Source: Lolium rigidum
Taxonomy: Eukaryota; Streptophyta; Magnoliopsida; Poales; Poaceae
Reading direction: 5' to 3'
Assembly: GCF_022539505.1 (NCBI RefSeq)
Contig: NC_061514.1
Span: forward strand, 42,458,869-42,522,868
Length of the DNA: 64,000 bases
In this document: in pieces, positions 1 to 10,277 of the stretch
Numbering within the stretch: position 1 is the stretch's first letter
Layout: each line of letters starts with the position of its first letter
Notes under the pieces: generated by a model
Told to the model about the DNA's origin: nothing
The model's database searches: none
Seen by the model: the letters and a program-made list of their open reading frames with translations, nothing else
Position numbers and translations under genes: made by a program

Positions 1-1
1 T

Positions 2-1427
2 CGTCTTAATCACTCGAAAAGCGATGCAAAACATTCTAAGCTCAGGTCAAAGTGTGAATTTTCTGGGCACAACTGTGTGAACTGTTCGTGCAACGATGAC
101 TCGGATATGGGTGGAGTTATGTTTAGCAGCAAAACTGATACAGTAAGAGTTTTGGCTCTCTTTGTGTTGATTCTATGTAACAGCATCTTAGTAATCTTGT
201 TCCTTAAAATCATGTGCTCTGCTCTTCTCAACAGATCGTGGATGAATACAACCGTCTTCTTGCAAGCCAACTTGAAACTCAGAGAGAGGTGCAGTCCTCT
301 CTCCTTTGTACTCCCTCCGTCTCATGAACCTTGTCTGAGATTTTGCTAAATTTGGATGTGTATATACATACTAGATGGTGTCTAGATACATCTAAATTTT
401 GACAAATCTAAGTCAACTTTAGTTGGACGGAGGGAGTACTATTTTTGTACGGTCACTATCCAATATGTTGTACTAAAGATTAGCATTTTTTTCGGAGTTA
501 TAGTTTTTTATACAGTGGGCAATGTAGTATATATCTGAACCATATATATATATGCCTATGTTCATATTTGCAGTATTACGAGGCTCTTCTGTCAGACGCT
601 AAGAAAGATAGGGAACACATTTCTGTTGCTGTGGATAAAGCTGTAAATGATAAGCTTCAAGAGATGCAACTTAAGCTTGAAAATACTATATTGGAGAAAA
701 AGAAAGTTGCAGAAGTGAGCCTCTTTAAATCATGTATCTTTCAGTTATTAATCATAACCAGCTTGACTCTTGGCATAACTGATATCTTTGCCTTATCCTG
801 TAGATGAATGAAAAACTCACGAAGAGCCAGGATATATGGTCCAAGACAGTAAAAGGAATAGAGGAAAGGTATGTTTGTTCATTCCACAAGAAATTAGTAG
901 CAGCTCGTTACATTCAAGATATGTAATTGTGAAAAAAGTCAAGTAATGCAATTTTTTTGGCGCGCATCATGGGAACAGATACTTGCAGTGATTTGGCTAA
1001 CTGCATACATATCATGTAACAGTCTCAGATTTAGGATGTTAAAGTAACATTTCGTATGAATTCCATTCGAAAATACCACAAGATTCATGTATCGTTTCTG
1101 ATAAATCTGCACGCACAGAGAGAGAGCGCAGTTGAGGCTGAAGGATGATACAATTCTTGACCTGGAGGAACAGGTGCTTATAATATTTATTATTGTTTAT
1201 TGTAAAAGCTCCACCTTAGAGAGGAGTTTCAGTACAGGGGCTTTTGTTAACATTCCATGTGCAATTACCTGCAGATTAAAGACTTCAAGTACTCGATTAA
1301 GTTGCAAAAATCGATAGAGAAGAGTACACATGCTGATGATCTCAAAGGAGGTATGCTGGTGCCACTGGCCATGGAATCAGAATCTGGAAAGGGTAAAAGA
1401 TCGTCAAGAAGCAAGAGGAGGAATTAG
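2..1427 (+). CDS. 3' end of a BRAP2-like RING/ZnF-UBP (BRIZ-type) E3 ligase gene, partial
   Basis: Six exons can be read with consistent GT/AG borders and phases: 2-142, 235-288, 574-714, 804-868, 1119-1173 and 1275-1427. The 5' part lies outside the window. The encoded tail has a Cys/His-rich stretch, the conserved segment EYNRLLASQLETQRE followed by YYEALL, then a Lys/Glu-rich coiled coil, and it ends in a basic SKRRN-like C-terminus with a TAG stop. This order matches the C-terminal coiled-coil region of plant BRIZ1/BRIZ2, which form a heteromeric E3 ligase needed for germination in Arabidopsis; that role is family knowledge. The catalytic RING and ZnF-UBP domains should lie upstream. I see no frameshift. 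The second intron contains a Stowaway MITE. It looks like a normal expressed gene, unlike most of the window. Confidence 0.85.
311..436. mobile_element. Stowaway-type MITE in an intron
   Basis: A 126-bp element has terminal inverted repeats CTCCCTCCGTC and GACGGAGGGAG and is flanked by TA on both sides (309-310 and 437-438). The TIR and the TA target duplication are those of Triticeae Stowaway elements (Tc1/mariner group). It lies wholly inside the second intron of the BRIZ-like gene, so splicing should remove it. Confidence 0.9.
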
Positions 1428-1828
1428 CGGCAGCCATGCAACGGGCCTCTTTATTAACTAGCATGACAGTTGCTAAAAAAATGAACTAGCAAGACAGTTG
1501 TGACTTTGTGGGAGAAGCTTCATTACTGGTAGTTTCGCACTGCTACACTCTGGTACATTGTCCATAACGACGAAACTATAATCGGGATACTGCATAACAT
1601 TTAAAAAATACAGAATTTGGACATTGTGTAGAAAATATAACCAAACAAAATCCAACGTTCGTATTACATACCCAGTGAAGTTTCAGGAAGTTGTATCGAC
1701 GTATAAGCACACATAAGTTTACAATCTGATAAACACTTCGAAGGTGTGGAGTTTGAACATTATGTCAACATGTGTAAAAAAGATAACCAAACTATCCATA
1801 ATTTACATCACATACCCAGAGTGGAATT
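1428..1828. other. 3' flank of the BRIZ-like gene; no gene seen
   Basis: AT-rich sequence between two convergent genes. It should contain the 3' UTR of the BRIZ-like gene. A short direct repeat (AACTAGCATGACAGTTG and AACTAGCAAGACAGTTG) lies near 1456-1500. A diverged repeat of about 90 bp, each copy containing ACATACCCAG, is found at about 1613-1695 and 1749-1843. No coding potential is visible. Confidence 0.5.
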
Positions 1829-3108
1829 TCAGAAATCCAAGTGGACATAGACTTGAACATTGAGTACATACATGACTGGCAATTTTTTCTTGGGACAGAT
1901 TACAGCCTGAGAATTACAGACCTCTCGTGGGGGATGGCAAAACGAGAACCCAACGGTGGCCCAAAATGCCAACACAAACGCCGCAGCCCTGATCACCATG
2001 CGTTTCTCCTGCTTCTTCCTCCACCACAGGATCTGGAGCGGGAGCAGCACACATGTTGCCTTGCGTAATCTTGTGAAGGTTTGTGTTCGCTAGGCAGCTC
2101 TCCATGCTGAAAGACCCGATGATAGCTAGGTTAACTGCCAAGGTATCGGTCCGCCCAACTCATTATGGAAGAGGTCAGCTTTCTGTCTCCTCCATGACGC
2201 CAAAGGTAGTAGGGATTGTGCCAACAAAGAAATTGTTGGACAGGTTAAGGGATTTGACATGGCTCAGATTTCCAAGCTCCCAAGGAATTTTTCCGTCCAG
2301 CATGTTTGCGGATAGATTGATGCCAGACATCAAAACAAATAAACTGCGACAGTGTGTAGAGGTTCCTTTTCGTAGCAAAGCTGAAGCCGCTTAAGCCATA
2401 GAATGTACCGTAGCAGTCCAAGAAAATCTCATCGACTGGCTGAATACTTTATATCATATGTGGCACCTATGAAAGATATATTACTCCTACCAATACATGC
2501 TGGTAACCAACCTGAAAGCATGTTATGAGACAAGTCAATTATCCTCAAGTACAGGAGTTTGCACAGGTTTGGAGTGGTCTGGCCTTCAAATTTATTTCCT
2601 CCCAATGAAAGTAGCCTAGTATTGTCAAGATAAACCCAATGGAGGTTGCCTGTGAACTGATTGTGAGTAATATCCAAAGCAATCAGACTGGATGCATTAG
2701 GAATGAGAAAAGACATGTCGCCAGATAAGGAATTCCCAGACAAATTAACATGATTGAGCAGCATAAAACTGTAATGTGGTAAAGATCCTATAAGGTTGTT
2801 GCTTGATATATCTAGAAGTCGAAGACTTGTCAAGCCACAAATTTCTGGATGAATTTTGCCTGTTATACGGTTGCCAGCAAGGTTCAGTACCAGCAAAGAA
2901 GACATATTCCACAATGACGTATAAGGTTTGCCAGACAGCTCGTTATCATGCAAATCGATGAACTTTAAATTCTCTTCTGATAGATCATGAGGCACCGTAC
3001 CAAAAAAATTGTTACCATCTAGGAAAAACTCTGATTCAATGGACAAATTACTCATCCCACCAAAAACCACACCACCAAGCTCCCAGAAAGTTCATTGTTT
3101 GATAGGCC
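1829..3108 (-). pseudogene. LRR receptor-like protein pseudogene, C-terminal part
   Basis: Leucine-rich repeats of the plant extracellular type (LxxLxLxxNxLxGxIP) run from about 3070 down to 2175. They include LDISSNNLIGSLP, IDLSHNMLSGWLPACIG and the juxtamembrane-type repeat LSANMLDGKIPWELGNLSHVK. A transmembrane segment, FVLAFWATVGFSFCHP, follows near 1930-2000 with only a short tail and no kinase. This is the layout of receptor-like proteins (Cf-9/RLP class), cell-surface immune or developmental receptors. The LRR block, the last LRRs, the acidic linker (MCAAPAPDPVVEEE) and the membrane segment are in different frames, and stops separate 2378 from 2429, so it is a pseudogene. Its upstream parts continue at 4624-4778 and 5820-6322 beyond two transposon insertions. 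Confidence 0.8.
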
Positions 3109-3615
3109 TAAGAGTATCTCCACCGGCACCCCCCAAATAGTCGCCGGCAGAGCCGCCGACACCTCCGTATTGGGGACGCTGGCACTGCATCCCCTATTTG
3201 GGGGAGCTGTTCCCACACCGGCGCCTCAAACCCCGCGGCCCCGATTGATGTTTTGAGTTAAAATCACAAATAAAAACATAGAAAATCGAATAAAGAGAAG
3301 AAACATTCAATTCCACAAACTAATACATAATTGGGAACGTGGTTTACACGAAGATATAGTTTGGAACATGGTTTTCCACAAACTAATACATAGTTTGAAC
3401 CATGGTTGACACAAATATAAAACACTGCAAAATAACTAAACCTAACTAGGCCGGTCATCGCAGGTTTCGTGTGTTCGCTGCCAAGAAAGAACACTCGAGG
3501 GCACACCCAGTCACCCAAACTGGAAAATCTAGCTGGTGAGGGTGCCCCTGTTGGTTCTTTCGAGGAAGAACATCCAAAAACATGCGTGCCGATTTTCGCT
3601 GCGAAGAAACAACAC

Positions 3616-4092
3616 TCAGTCGTCGTCCTCCTCGGCGCTGTCGCCGAGGTAGTGGCGGCGGCAGCGTGTCTCGTCGAACACCTTGACGCTCATGTCCCCC
3701 TCGCCAAGGTAGGAGAACATGAGCACGAAGCCGGCTTTGAGGCGGTGGTAGCGCGCAAACATGTCCCAGCCGACGTGGAGGTACATCTTGCCGCGCGCGT
3801 CGTAGATCACGTCCACGATCCACCGGCAGCAGCCGCAGGCAGCCTCCCGCAGGTGCAGCGAGCCCAGGCGCCCGTCGCCGGCGACGAAGTCGGCGAAGGT
3901 GTTCGGCAGCCTCTGGATGCCGTGTGGGTCGCCCTTGAGGACGACGACGAACTCGAACAACACCGGCCTCTCCTCCTCCTGCAGATCCGACGATGAAGAC
4001 GACGGCGTTGCAGGCGACGGGGAGCGTGCAGCTCTGCCGCGGCCGCGGCCACGACCAGGACCACCGCTGCGACCTCGGCCTCGACCAGACAT
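3616..4092 (-). CDS. B3-like DNA-binding domain protein carried in a transposon
   Basis: An intact 158-residue ORF. Residues 1-22 are an Arg/Gly run (SGRGRGRSGGPGRGRGRGR), followed by a Ser/Pro linker. From about residue 45 to 150 there is a B3-like fold signature: FVVVLKGDP, LPNTFADFV, LREAACGCCRWIVDV, then GWDMFARYHRLKAGFVLMF and a C-terminal MSVKVFDETRCRRHY. Plant B3 domains bind DNA with this barrel, and the W..F...H.L..G...F motif is their hallmark. The protein is little more than the domain. The start is chosen at the first ATG, about 85 bp below a TATA box. An intact ORF with a promoter suggests the captured gene may be transcribed. Function is unknown. Confidence 0.65.
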   Translation of the reverse strand: MSGRGRGRSGGPGRGRGRGRAARSPSPATPSSSSSDLQEEERPVLFEFVVVLKGDPHGIQRLPNTFADFVAGDGRLGSLHLREAACGCCRWIVDVIYDARGKMYLHVGWDMFARYHRLKAGFVLMFSYLGEGDMSVKVFDETRCRRHYLGDSAEEDDD

Positions 4093-4176
4093 GGCGTCGT
4101 CTCTTCAGATGGTGGCGGCTAGTTTTAGGGAGAGAGGCGTTAGGATTTGTGTGTGAGAGGGACGATGAGAGGCGCC

Positions 4177-4188
4177 CCTTTTTATAGG
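4177..4188 (-). promoter_or_regulatory. TATA box of the B3-like ORF
   Basis: On the minus strand the sequence reads CCTATAAAAAGG, about 85-95 bp upstream of the B3-like ATG at 4092. Position and sequence fit a core promoter carried inside the transposon. Confidence 0.6.
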
Positions 4189-4623
4189 CCGGAGGGAGGC
4201 GGGGGAGCGGTGGCGCTCATTAACACCTGCACGAAGAGCAAGACGCAATGGGACGGTTCGCTGCACGTCTGCGGAAACTGCACCGCCGCTGCGCCCTAAT
4301 AACTCCCGTCGCGAGGTAGGCGTCGGTTAGGTTAAAATTGAATGTGTCGCTGACGCGTCGGCCCCGCCACTCCCCGTTGGCGTCGACTTTTGGGATGTGT
4401 GGCTGACTGACGGCTGCCACGCCCAAAATTTTTCACCTCGCGAGACGCCGGCGCGCCCGATTCGCGCCCTTGGCCAAGGGGTCGGCACGGGGTTGCCGGC
4501 GCTTCTATTGGGCTCGGGAAATCACCGGCGCCGTTTGGGGCGCACCGGTGCGAGCCAATTTTCGCTCCCGGCCCCCAAATCGCTACCGGGGCCGCTATGG
4601 GGGCGCCGGTGGTGATGCTCTAA

Positions 4624-4778
4624 TAGCCCCACGATTCCCCCAAAAAATTGTTATCTGAAAAATCTAGGACAAACAAACTTGAAAACGTTGAGCTGATGTT
4701 GGCTGGCAGCTGCCCTTCGACATGCTTCATGTGTATGTTGATAACCTCGAGTGAAGATTGGGTATTCCATATTGGGTC
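4624..4778 (-). pseudogene. LRR-RLP pseudogene fragment between two insertions
   Basis: The minus-strand translation contains WNTQSSLEVINIHMKHVEGQLP and SLFVLDFSDNNFLGES, two plant extracellular LRRs. It is the direct upstream continuation of the RLP copy at 1829-3108, from which the Harbinger-like element separates it. The 13-bp duplication of the retroposon borders it on the other side. Confidence 0.75.
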
Positions 4779-4791
4779 CAGCAATCCAGTT

Positions 4792-5806
4792 TTTTTTTTG
4801 AAGATAACTGCATTCACCAGGTATTCATACAGACGCGATACAAACGCAGAAATCTCGAGAAAGCTCGAGAAGATACAGGTGCACCAGAACACAAGCAGAG
4901 AGACCCCTGAAAAAAGGAAAAAGTACAAACAGGTCCCTGCTGAATCTCCCTGTCACCAAAACCAGGCCCGCGACCAACCGCCTCCGCCACAGGACGCCGG
5001 AGGAGGACAGGAGCCACCGCCATTCCCAAAAGCCGAGGTCGCACCATCGCTATACGCTGGCTTTGTGAGTCGATTGAGGTCCCCGCCGAAACCGGCGAGG
5101 CGCATCCGTTGTGGCACGTCGACCGGGGAACTCCCCGTGCTTGCTCGGCTACAGAACCAGTGACCTCAGTCGACGTCGTCGACGAAGCAACACCGGATCC
5201 GCCACCTCCAGCCGCAGACCTTGCATCAGGGCACCAGATTGCTCGAGCGCTGACGCCGGCGAGTCCAACGTCGACCACGAAGCTCCTGCGAAGGCTCCCG
5301 GATCCACGGGCAGAGTTGGAGAGAGCTCTGCCGTGACGACGACGGAACCGAAGCACAAAAGGCCAGGGCTTGGACGGCACCGTCGTCTCGCCGGCCAAAC
5401 CCGACCAAACCTTGTCCTCTCTGGACCGCATCCAGCAGAGGCACACAGATCTTGCCACCGCGCACGCGTGGCAAGAAGACCAGGCCACCGGCTTCGTCAC
5501 GCCGCCCCGAGGGGCGCCATGGTGGGGGAGAAGCCTCAGCACCTTATTCCGACGCGGCGTTGACTCCTCCACTCCGACAACGCCTCTGGAAAACCTAACC
5601 CTACCCCTACCTACAAGCCGGACATAGAGGACCGGGGTTCCCCCACCCTCCCGCTGCCGTGGCAGCAAGGGAAGGGGGAGGGAACCGCCGGCCTCGCCGG
5701 CGCTCGACGGGAGGGACGCGGTCGCCTCTCTCAGTTACTGTAGAAAGAGATAGGGACGAGAGGGGAAGAGGAGATCCGTCGACTGTGGCGACTGAGTACG
5801 GATCAG
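4792..5806 (-). mobile_element. Non-LTR retroposon, about 1 kb, with poly-A and 13-bp TSD
   Basis: The element is flanked by the 13-bp direct repeat CAGCAATCCAGTT (4779-4791 and 5807-5819). It starts on the plus strand with a T run, a poly-A tail on the minus strand, so it was inserted in minus orientation by target-primed reverse transcription. The minus-strand 5' half is GC-rich and the 3' end reads like a LINE tail. A 284-codon open frame (4814-5668) crosses it but resembles no RT, endonuclease or gag protein. I take it for a non-autonomous LINE-derived or SINE-like element. It interrupts the RLP pseudogene. Confidence 0.7.
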
Positions 5807-5819
5807 CAGCAATCCAGTT

Positions 5820-6322
5820 AGTGAGTTATTTCTGAGGTTTAGATCTCGAATTGTTTCTTTCTTTTTAAACAGCCAATTCGGCATGCTACCTGACAAGTTA
5901 TTGTTGCACAAATCAAGTACCTTTAAGTGCGTACAAAATGTTGTTCAGCAATAATGTTCTTGTCAAGTTCACAAGTAGAGAAAAATAGCCGTTTCAATTG
6001 GAAAAGAGGTGTCCATCCAGGTATATTGAAATCAACAACTAGGTTAGCATTGTCTGAAAGGTCTATCTCCTCTAGTTTCACGAGTTTCCAAACAGAGTGA
6101 AAGAAAGTCTTCCACTTAAATTGTTTTGGGAAAGCCGAAGATTCTTAAGTGACAATGTGAGATTAGAAGATGGGGTTATCGGAATTTGTCCTCCAAGGAA
6201 GTTTCTTGAGAGATTCAGCAGTTCAATATGTGGAAGCAAAAAGAATGTTGGAATATTTCGGCTGAATTTGTTGGAACTCAAATACAACTCTCTTAGGTTA
6301 TGGAGATTTTCAAATGCTGAAT
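5820..6322 (-). pseudogene. LRR-RLP pseudogene fragment, upstream part of copy A
   Basis: The minus-strand translation gives successive LRRs: LRELYLSSNKFSRNIP, IELLNLSRNFLGGQIP, LKNLRLSQNNLSGRL, then VKLEEIDLSDNANLVV and a cysteine-containing spacer, followed by LKVLDLCNNNLSGSMP. The reading frame shifts several times. At the upstream edge the minus strand reads TTCTTATTCATTCAG before the first LRR, a plausible 3' splice site at about 6323. The gene may thus have had an intron, or the first exon may have been lost. The downstream parts lie at 4624-4778 and 1829-3108. Confidence 0.75.
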
Positions 6323-6855
6323 GAATAAGAAACTTATGTAATAATATTGTATAACAGTGGTCACAATATTATGCTGCAGAAATAAGAAACTTATTAGGTA
6401 GGAGCTGGAGAGATCGGGGTACCTTGTCGATGGTTCATTTGCCGTACGTCCGGTGCAACGTCGATGCCGTGGCTGATCCGACCGTGCGGGTGGGTGGCAT
6501 GTAGAAGACGTGGCTGGTCTGCCGTGCCAGATCCTCACTCTGGATTGTACTAGTACAAATTTAAGATGGGACGAGTGAATTCAACGGACAAAGTTCATGA
6601 ATGAGGTAGAAGAAAGAGTTCCTATGGGCAAAATTCTTCTGTTTGGACTTCGGACGCAGTTGTGGGCTTGTGGCTTATATATGCCCTCACTAGTTTATGG
6701 GCCAATGGGCTGCTACTAGGCCTCTTGCCTTGCGGCCTGGTGGGCTTCATGGATCTGATGGGGAGAGAGATCACCTGAATTTGTATTAAAAACAAGCGAA
6801 ATGTTTATAGCCGCATCAACTGTTTCCGAGCCTCCTTGCAAAACTGTGCAAGTTA
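6323..6855. other. No gene seen
   Basis: Sequence between the RLP pseudogene and a LINE fragment. A repeated word, AATAAGAAACTTAT, occurs at about 6327 and 6379. No convincing ORF, TIR or LTR end is visible. Confidence 0.4.
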
Positions 6856-7130
6856 AAGAGGTGCACCTCCAAAATAGAAGATTTACATGGAGCAATGAGA
6901 GGCTAAATACAACTCTATGCAAATTCGACGCCTTCTTTTGTAACTCTGAATGAGACCTTTGTTTTGATTCTCACGTTCCACGAACCTTCAAATCCGAGAA
7001 TTTCTGCATTAGGGTGCCTTGCTTTGAAGATGTTGTACAAAGTGTTTGGAACGAGCCATGCGAGCACCTTAAACCTTGCCATATACTTTATGAAAAGTTC
7101 CAATGGACGGGAAAATCCATACCAAATGGA
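6856..7130 (+). pseudogene. LINE ORF2 fragment, end of endonuclease and linker
   Basis: The plus-strand translation in one frame reads NRRFTWSNERLNTTLCKFDAFF, the typical C-terminal end of a plant L1-type endonuclease domain (FTWSN, KLDR-like). A frame change then gives DLCFDSHV, SENFCIRVP and FEDVVQSVWNEP, matching the linker between endonuclease and RT in grass LINEs. Stops and frameshifts are present. The RT part is not adjacent; a LINE RT fragment in the same orientation lies at 9866, so the pieces may come from one or two insertions. Confidence 0.65.
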
Positions 7131-7759
7131 ACCGGGGCCTATTCTCCAATGTAAAAGTTTGGTGGTGCTTGAGAGGGCGAGAAACAATAATGCTCCAGAA
7201 TCTCCAACCTTCAAGAAGGTGATGCCGATACCAATTTTTACAATTATGGGAGACACATGAAGACGAAGTAATCATATCGATCTGCTTAAGCCCAAAAATA
7301 GGTGGACCAACGACCGCGAGCAAAAGAAGAAAACAGTTCAAGATTAATCGGTTATGGAAATGGGGTTGTCGACGCCTAGGGAATTGACCATGGGACCTGC
7401 TGGTCAGATCCCCTCGACTAGGGATACCCGGGGCAACCCAGGAGAGGTTCATAATAAGTTCCAAGTGGACAAGGAACCGGGAGGAAAACGTCATCCCTAC
7501 GCCACCGCCAGTATATATCCCAGGAGGGAGCACGTCAGCACGTCCGATGGATCGGCATAGTGTCGTCTCCGGACTAAGAGTGGCATGGGAATCCTCCCTC
7601 GGATACCCATGCGCTTTTCCCTCTTCCGTCGGAGGATTAGGTAGAATGGTGTGAATGGAAAGCCAAAAGAAAGGTAAGGACGTGGCTAGGGTGGCACATG
7701 CGGTGTCCCTTAGTCCGCTGACCAGGTGACGAGTCTTGTTGGAGCATCGTCCGTAGGGC
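7131..7759. other. No recognised feature
   Basis: The first part may be degraded LINE sequence. From about 7340 to 7560 there is a GC-richer stretch with open frames on both strands that match nothing I know. I see no terminal repeats. Confidence 0.35.
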
Positions 7760-8225
7760 GGGTTTTGTATCACAGGTTGTTGTTGGACAAGTTAAGCACC
7801 TCTAAATAACATTGAGTGCGTTCTGCAATAATGCTTTTGTCAAGGTCACAGCCAGAGGGGCAACAGCTCTTTCAATTGGAACAGATGTGTCCATCCAGGA
7901 ATATTGACACAAGAACTAGTACTTAACTATATTAGTATTCATTCTAAAAAGAAGAAGAAGAAATAACTAGGTTAGAATTTCATGAAGGGCCCATCTCTTT
8001 TAATATTGTGAATTTTTTAAGTGAAACATAAAAAATTCTACCGCTCAAATTCTTATAGGAAATCCAAAGAGTTCTAAGTGAAAATAAAATGTTTGAAGAT
8101 TTATTGGAATTGGCCCTCTAAAGAAATTTGTCGAGAGATTCATCCGTTTAATATGTGAAAGTGAAAACAAGAATGTTGGAATGCTTCCACCCAGTGGGTT
8201 TGAACTTGGTTAGGATGAACAACCA
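7760..8225 (-). pseudogene. LRR-RLP fragment, copy B
   Basis: This is homologous at DNA level to 5870-6310 of copy A and to 11695-11880 plus 35224-35520. Shared words include GTTGTTG(T)GGACAAG, TCACAGC(C/A)AGAG, CTCTTTCAATTGGA and CCATCCAGGAATATTGACA. The translation is badly broken. The fragment ends at the same place as the 35224-35520 copy, where F-box gene sequence begins, so it is one half of a duplicated RLP/F-box unit. Confidence 0.7.
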
Positions 8226-9865
8226 TCAGCTTAGATATTGTTCACACCTTACACTTGATGTTGGAGATGAGATTCTCCCTGTATGGAACAACGTCCTGAA
8301 CATAGTTCCTAGGGTGGTCGTGCTCCAAGTCCACACACTGGTAGAAAAATGGCCTTTGGTCGCGGTTGGCAACTGCCATTAGTCGCGGTTGCGCAACCGC
8401 GACCAATTAGGCGTGACTAAAGGCCCCCCCTTTAGTCGCGGTTCCTTACGAACCGCGACTAAAGGCCCGTCCACGTGGGCGGCAGGCGAGCGCCAGGGCG
8501 GAGGACCTTTAGTCGCGGTTCTTCTGGCCAACCGCGACTAAAGGCTATTTCGTTAATTTTTTTTTAATCCATTTGGTTTTCTAATTATTTTTCATTCCCT
8601 TTTTTTCTTTTTTTTTCCCAGAATTTCTAGTATTTCAGTTATTGGCCAAGTTTAGTCACGCTAACTACACTTCTTACATGTGGTCGCACTTCCCGCTCGG
8701 TCACCCATCCTCCCACTACTCCATCACTAGCACGCTTAACTTCCAAGTTCCTTTCCCATCCGCCTTCCAAGTGCTTCACGCGCATGTTGTTGATACTAGT
8801 ATCATATCAATCCTATTAACATGTTGGTCGATGTCACACTTCTTTATTGTTTGAATGACAAATAATTATTTTAATAAACAAAAGTAATGATGTAATAATA
8901 ATCTTGAATAAATAAATAAATATTAACTTTTTAAATTTATATTATAATTAATTTTTTATTTTTTAATTATTTTTTTGCCAAACCTAAAACCTGAAAATTT
9001 GAAAATCTAAAAATTGACTAACTTTATGGTTAAGTAATAGTAATCTTTATGCAAGATGCAATTATTAATTTAAAATTTTAAAAAAATATAAAATACGGAA
9101 TTTCTGGCAAAAACTAAAATCTTCCTGCTTTCATATTTCCATTTGGAATTTTGAGAATCTAAAAATTGGCTAACCGGGTAAACCCCGGTGAATTCGGATG
9201 TAACTTTTTCCCAGGATTTTTTTGATATATTATACGTTTTTTTCCGACGTCGTATGCAAAAGTTATTGCAGTTTTACCATTTTTTAAACTTTTTTTGCAA
9301 AAAAAGTGAAAATTCGAATTTCTTAATTTCTCCTAATAGTAGGTTGCATAACATACAAGAATCTGAAAACAATTTTTTTTTTGAATTTTCTATCATTTTC
9401 TTTTGTATTTTACAAAGCAAAAAAAGGCGATCCACGGGGGGGGGGGGGGTGCGGTGGTGCGTGGGGAGTGAAAAATGCGGAAAAACCTTTAGTCGCGGTT
9501 GGGGACACCAACCGCGACTAAAGGGTACTCTTAGTCGCGGTTGGTGTCCCCAACCGCGACTAAAGGTTTTTCCGCCGGCCGCTTCCCTCCATAGCCCTTT
9601 AGTCCCGGTTGGTGTTACCAACCGCGACTAAAGGGGTACCCTTTCATCGCGGTTGGAGCATTAGTCGCGGGTCGCCTCCCGAACCGCGACTAAAGCCCCC
9701 TTTTTAGTCGCGGTTCGAATAATTCCGGGACTAATGGGGCTGGACGGAAGCCCTTTTTTCTACTAGTGACATCCCCTTCCAGGTCCAACACTTCCTCCAC
9801 ACCTTGCCTCTTCTCGTTGTACCAACACAGCTTCTCGCCGATGCCCGGCACCATCAGCAGCTACG
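8226..9865 (-). pseudogene. Truncated F-box gene, 3' end only, split by a CACTA-type element
   Basis: Positions 8226-8332 and 9769-9865 match the 3' end of the intact F-box gene at 35551-36720: TTCACACCTTACACTTG, GATTCTCCCTGTATGGAACAAC, then CTTCCAGGTCCA(A/G)CACTTCCTCCAC and TTGTACCA(A/G)CA(C/T)AGCTTCT. Only about 200 bp of the gene remain. The 1.43-kb CACTA-type element sits between the two parts. At 9866 the similarity stops abruptly and LINE RT sequence begins, so more than 80% of the coding region is missing. Confidence 0.75.
8336..9768. mobile_element. CACTA-type non-autonomous element with TTTAGTCGCGGTT arms
   Basis: The ends are CACTGGTAGAAAAATGGCC and, reverse-complemented, CACTAGTAGAAAAAAGGGC, flanked by the 3-bp duplication ACA (8333-8335 and 9769-9771). 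Both termini carry many copies of TTTAGTCGCGGTT and its complement AACCGCGACTAAAGG, several arranged as perfect hairpins (for example 9486-9524 and 9531-9567). The core (about 8550-9430) is AT-rich and codes for nothing. A run of 13 G lies at about 9437-9450. CACTA ends, 3-bp TSD and subterminal repeats fit a deleted, non-autonomous CACTA derivative. Confidence 0.85.
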
Positions 9866-10277
9866 AGGGCGTGAGGCCATCCTTATATGTGGATGATGCA
9901 TTGATGCGGCTCTATCCGTGGTTCTGCACAAACATTATATTCAAAACCTAGCCTCCATTCTCGACGCGCTTGGGGAATCCACCGGCCAATTGCACCAACT
10001 TCCAAAAGAGCTATATTGTCCCTATCCGTTGCGCTCACATTGACCTCAATGAGATTTTAGATGGGCTTCCTGTGGAGCGGACAACCATCCAAAGGAAATC
10101 CTCCATGCTTCCTTTATGGATGTGGCAACTCAAGCGGGTGGATTTCCAACCGCTGGAGGATAAAGTAGCCTGTAAAATCTTAACTTGGAATGGTAACTTC
10201 ATCACCATGGATGACCGCATGGAACTCTTCAAGTATGTGAAATCATCTAAAGCAATGTACTTCTTGAGGTGTTTTTG
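9866..10277 (+). pseudogene. LINE reverse transcriptase fragment
   Basis: The plus-strand translation contains SSYEGVRPSLYVDDALM, which includes the RT catalytic motif in its degenerate form YVDDA. After a gap it reads SYIVPIRCAHIDLNEIL and MWQLKRVDFQPLEDKVACK, then LTWNGNFITMDDRMELFKYVKSS. This is the RT thumb and connector of plant L1 LINEs. A stop at about 9949 and deletions show it is dead. It begins exactly where the F-box fragment ends. Confidence 0.8.

Larger units (their letters stand above)
3112..4620. mobile_element. PIF/Harbinger-like non-autonomous DNA transposon carrying a B3-like gene
   Basis: The left end GAGTATCTCCACCGGC and the right end GCCGGTGGTGATGCTC are imperfect inverted repeats. 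Both ends are flanked by TAA (3109-3111 and 4621-4623), a 3-bp target duplication as in PIF/Harbinger elements. The ends extend inward into a shared GC-rich, CCCCAAAT-type subterminal region. No transposase is present. The cargo is a single minus-strand ORF with a B3-like domain (3616-4092) and its own TATA box. The element splits an LRR-RLP pseudogene. The superfamily call rests on the TSD and TIR only. Confidence 0.7.

Noticed and set aside
4814..5668. A 284-codon minus-strand frame.
   Set aside because: It covers the GC-rich half of the poly-A retroposon, is Arg/Gly/Val-biased and shows no endonuclease, RT or gag motif; other frames are equally open.
9188..9631. Open frames on both strands of the CACTA-type element.
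   Set aside because: They read through the hairpin repeats and the G tract, and give repetitive peptides (SRGWGHQPRL).
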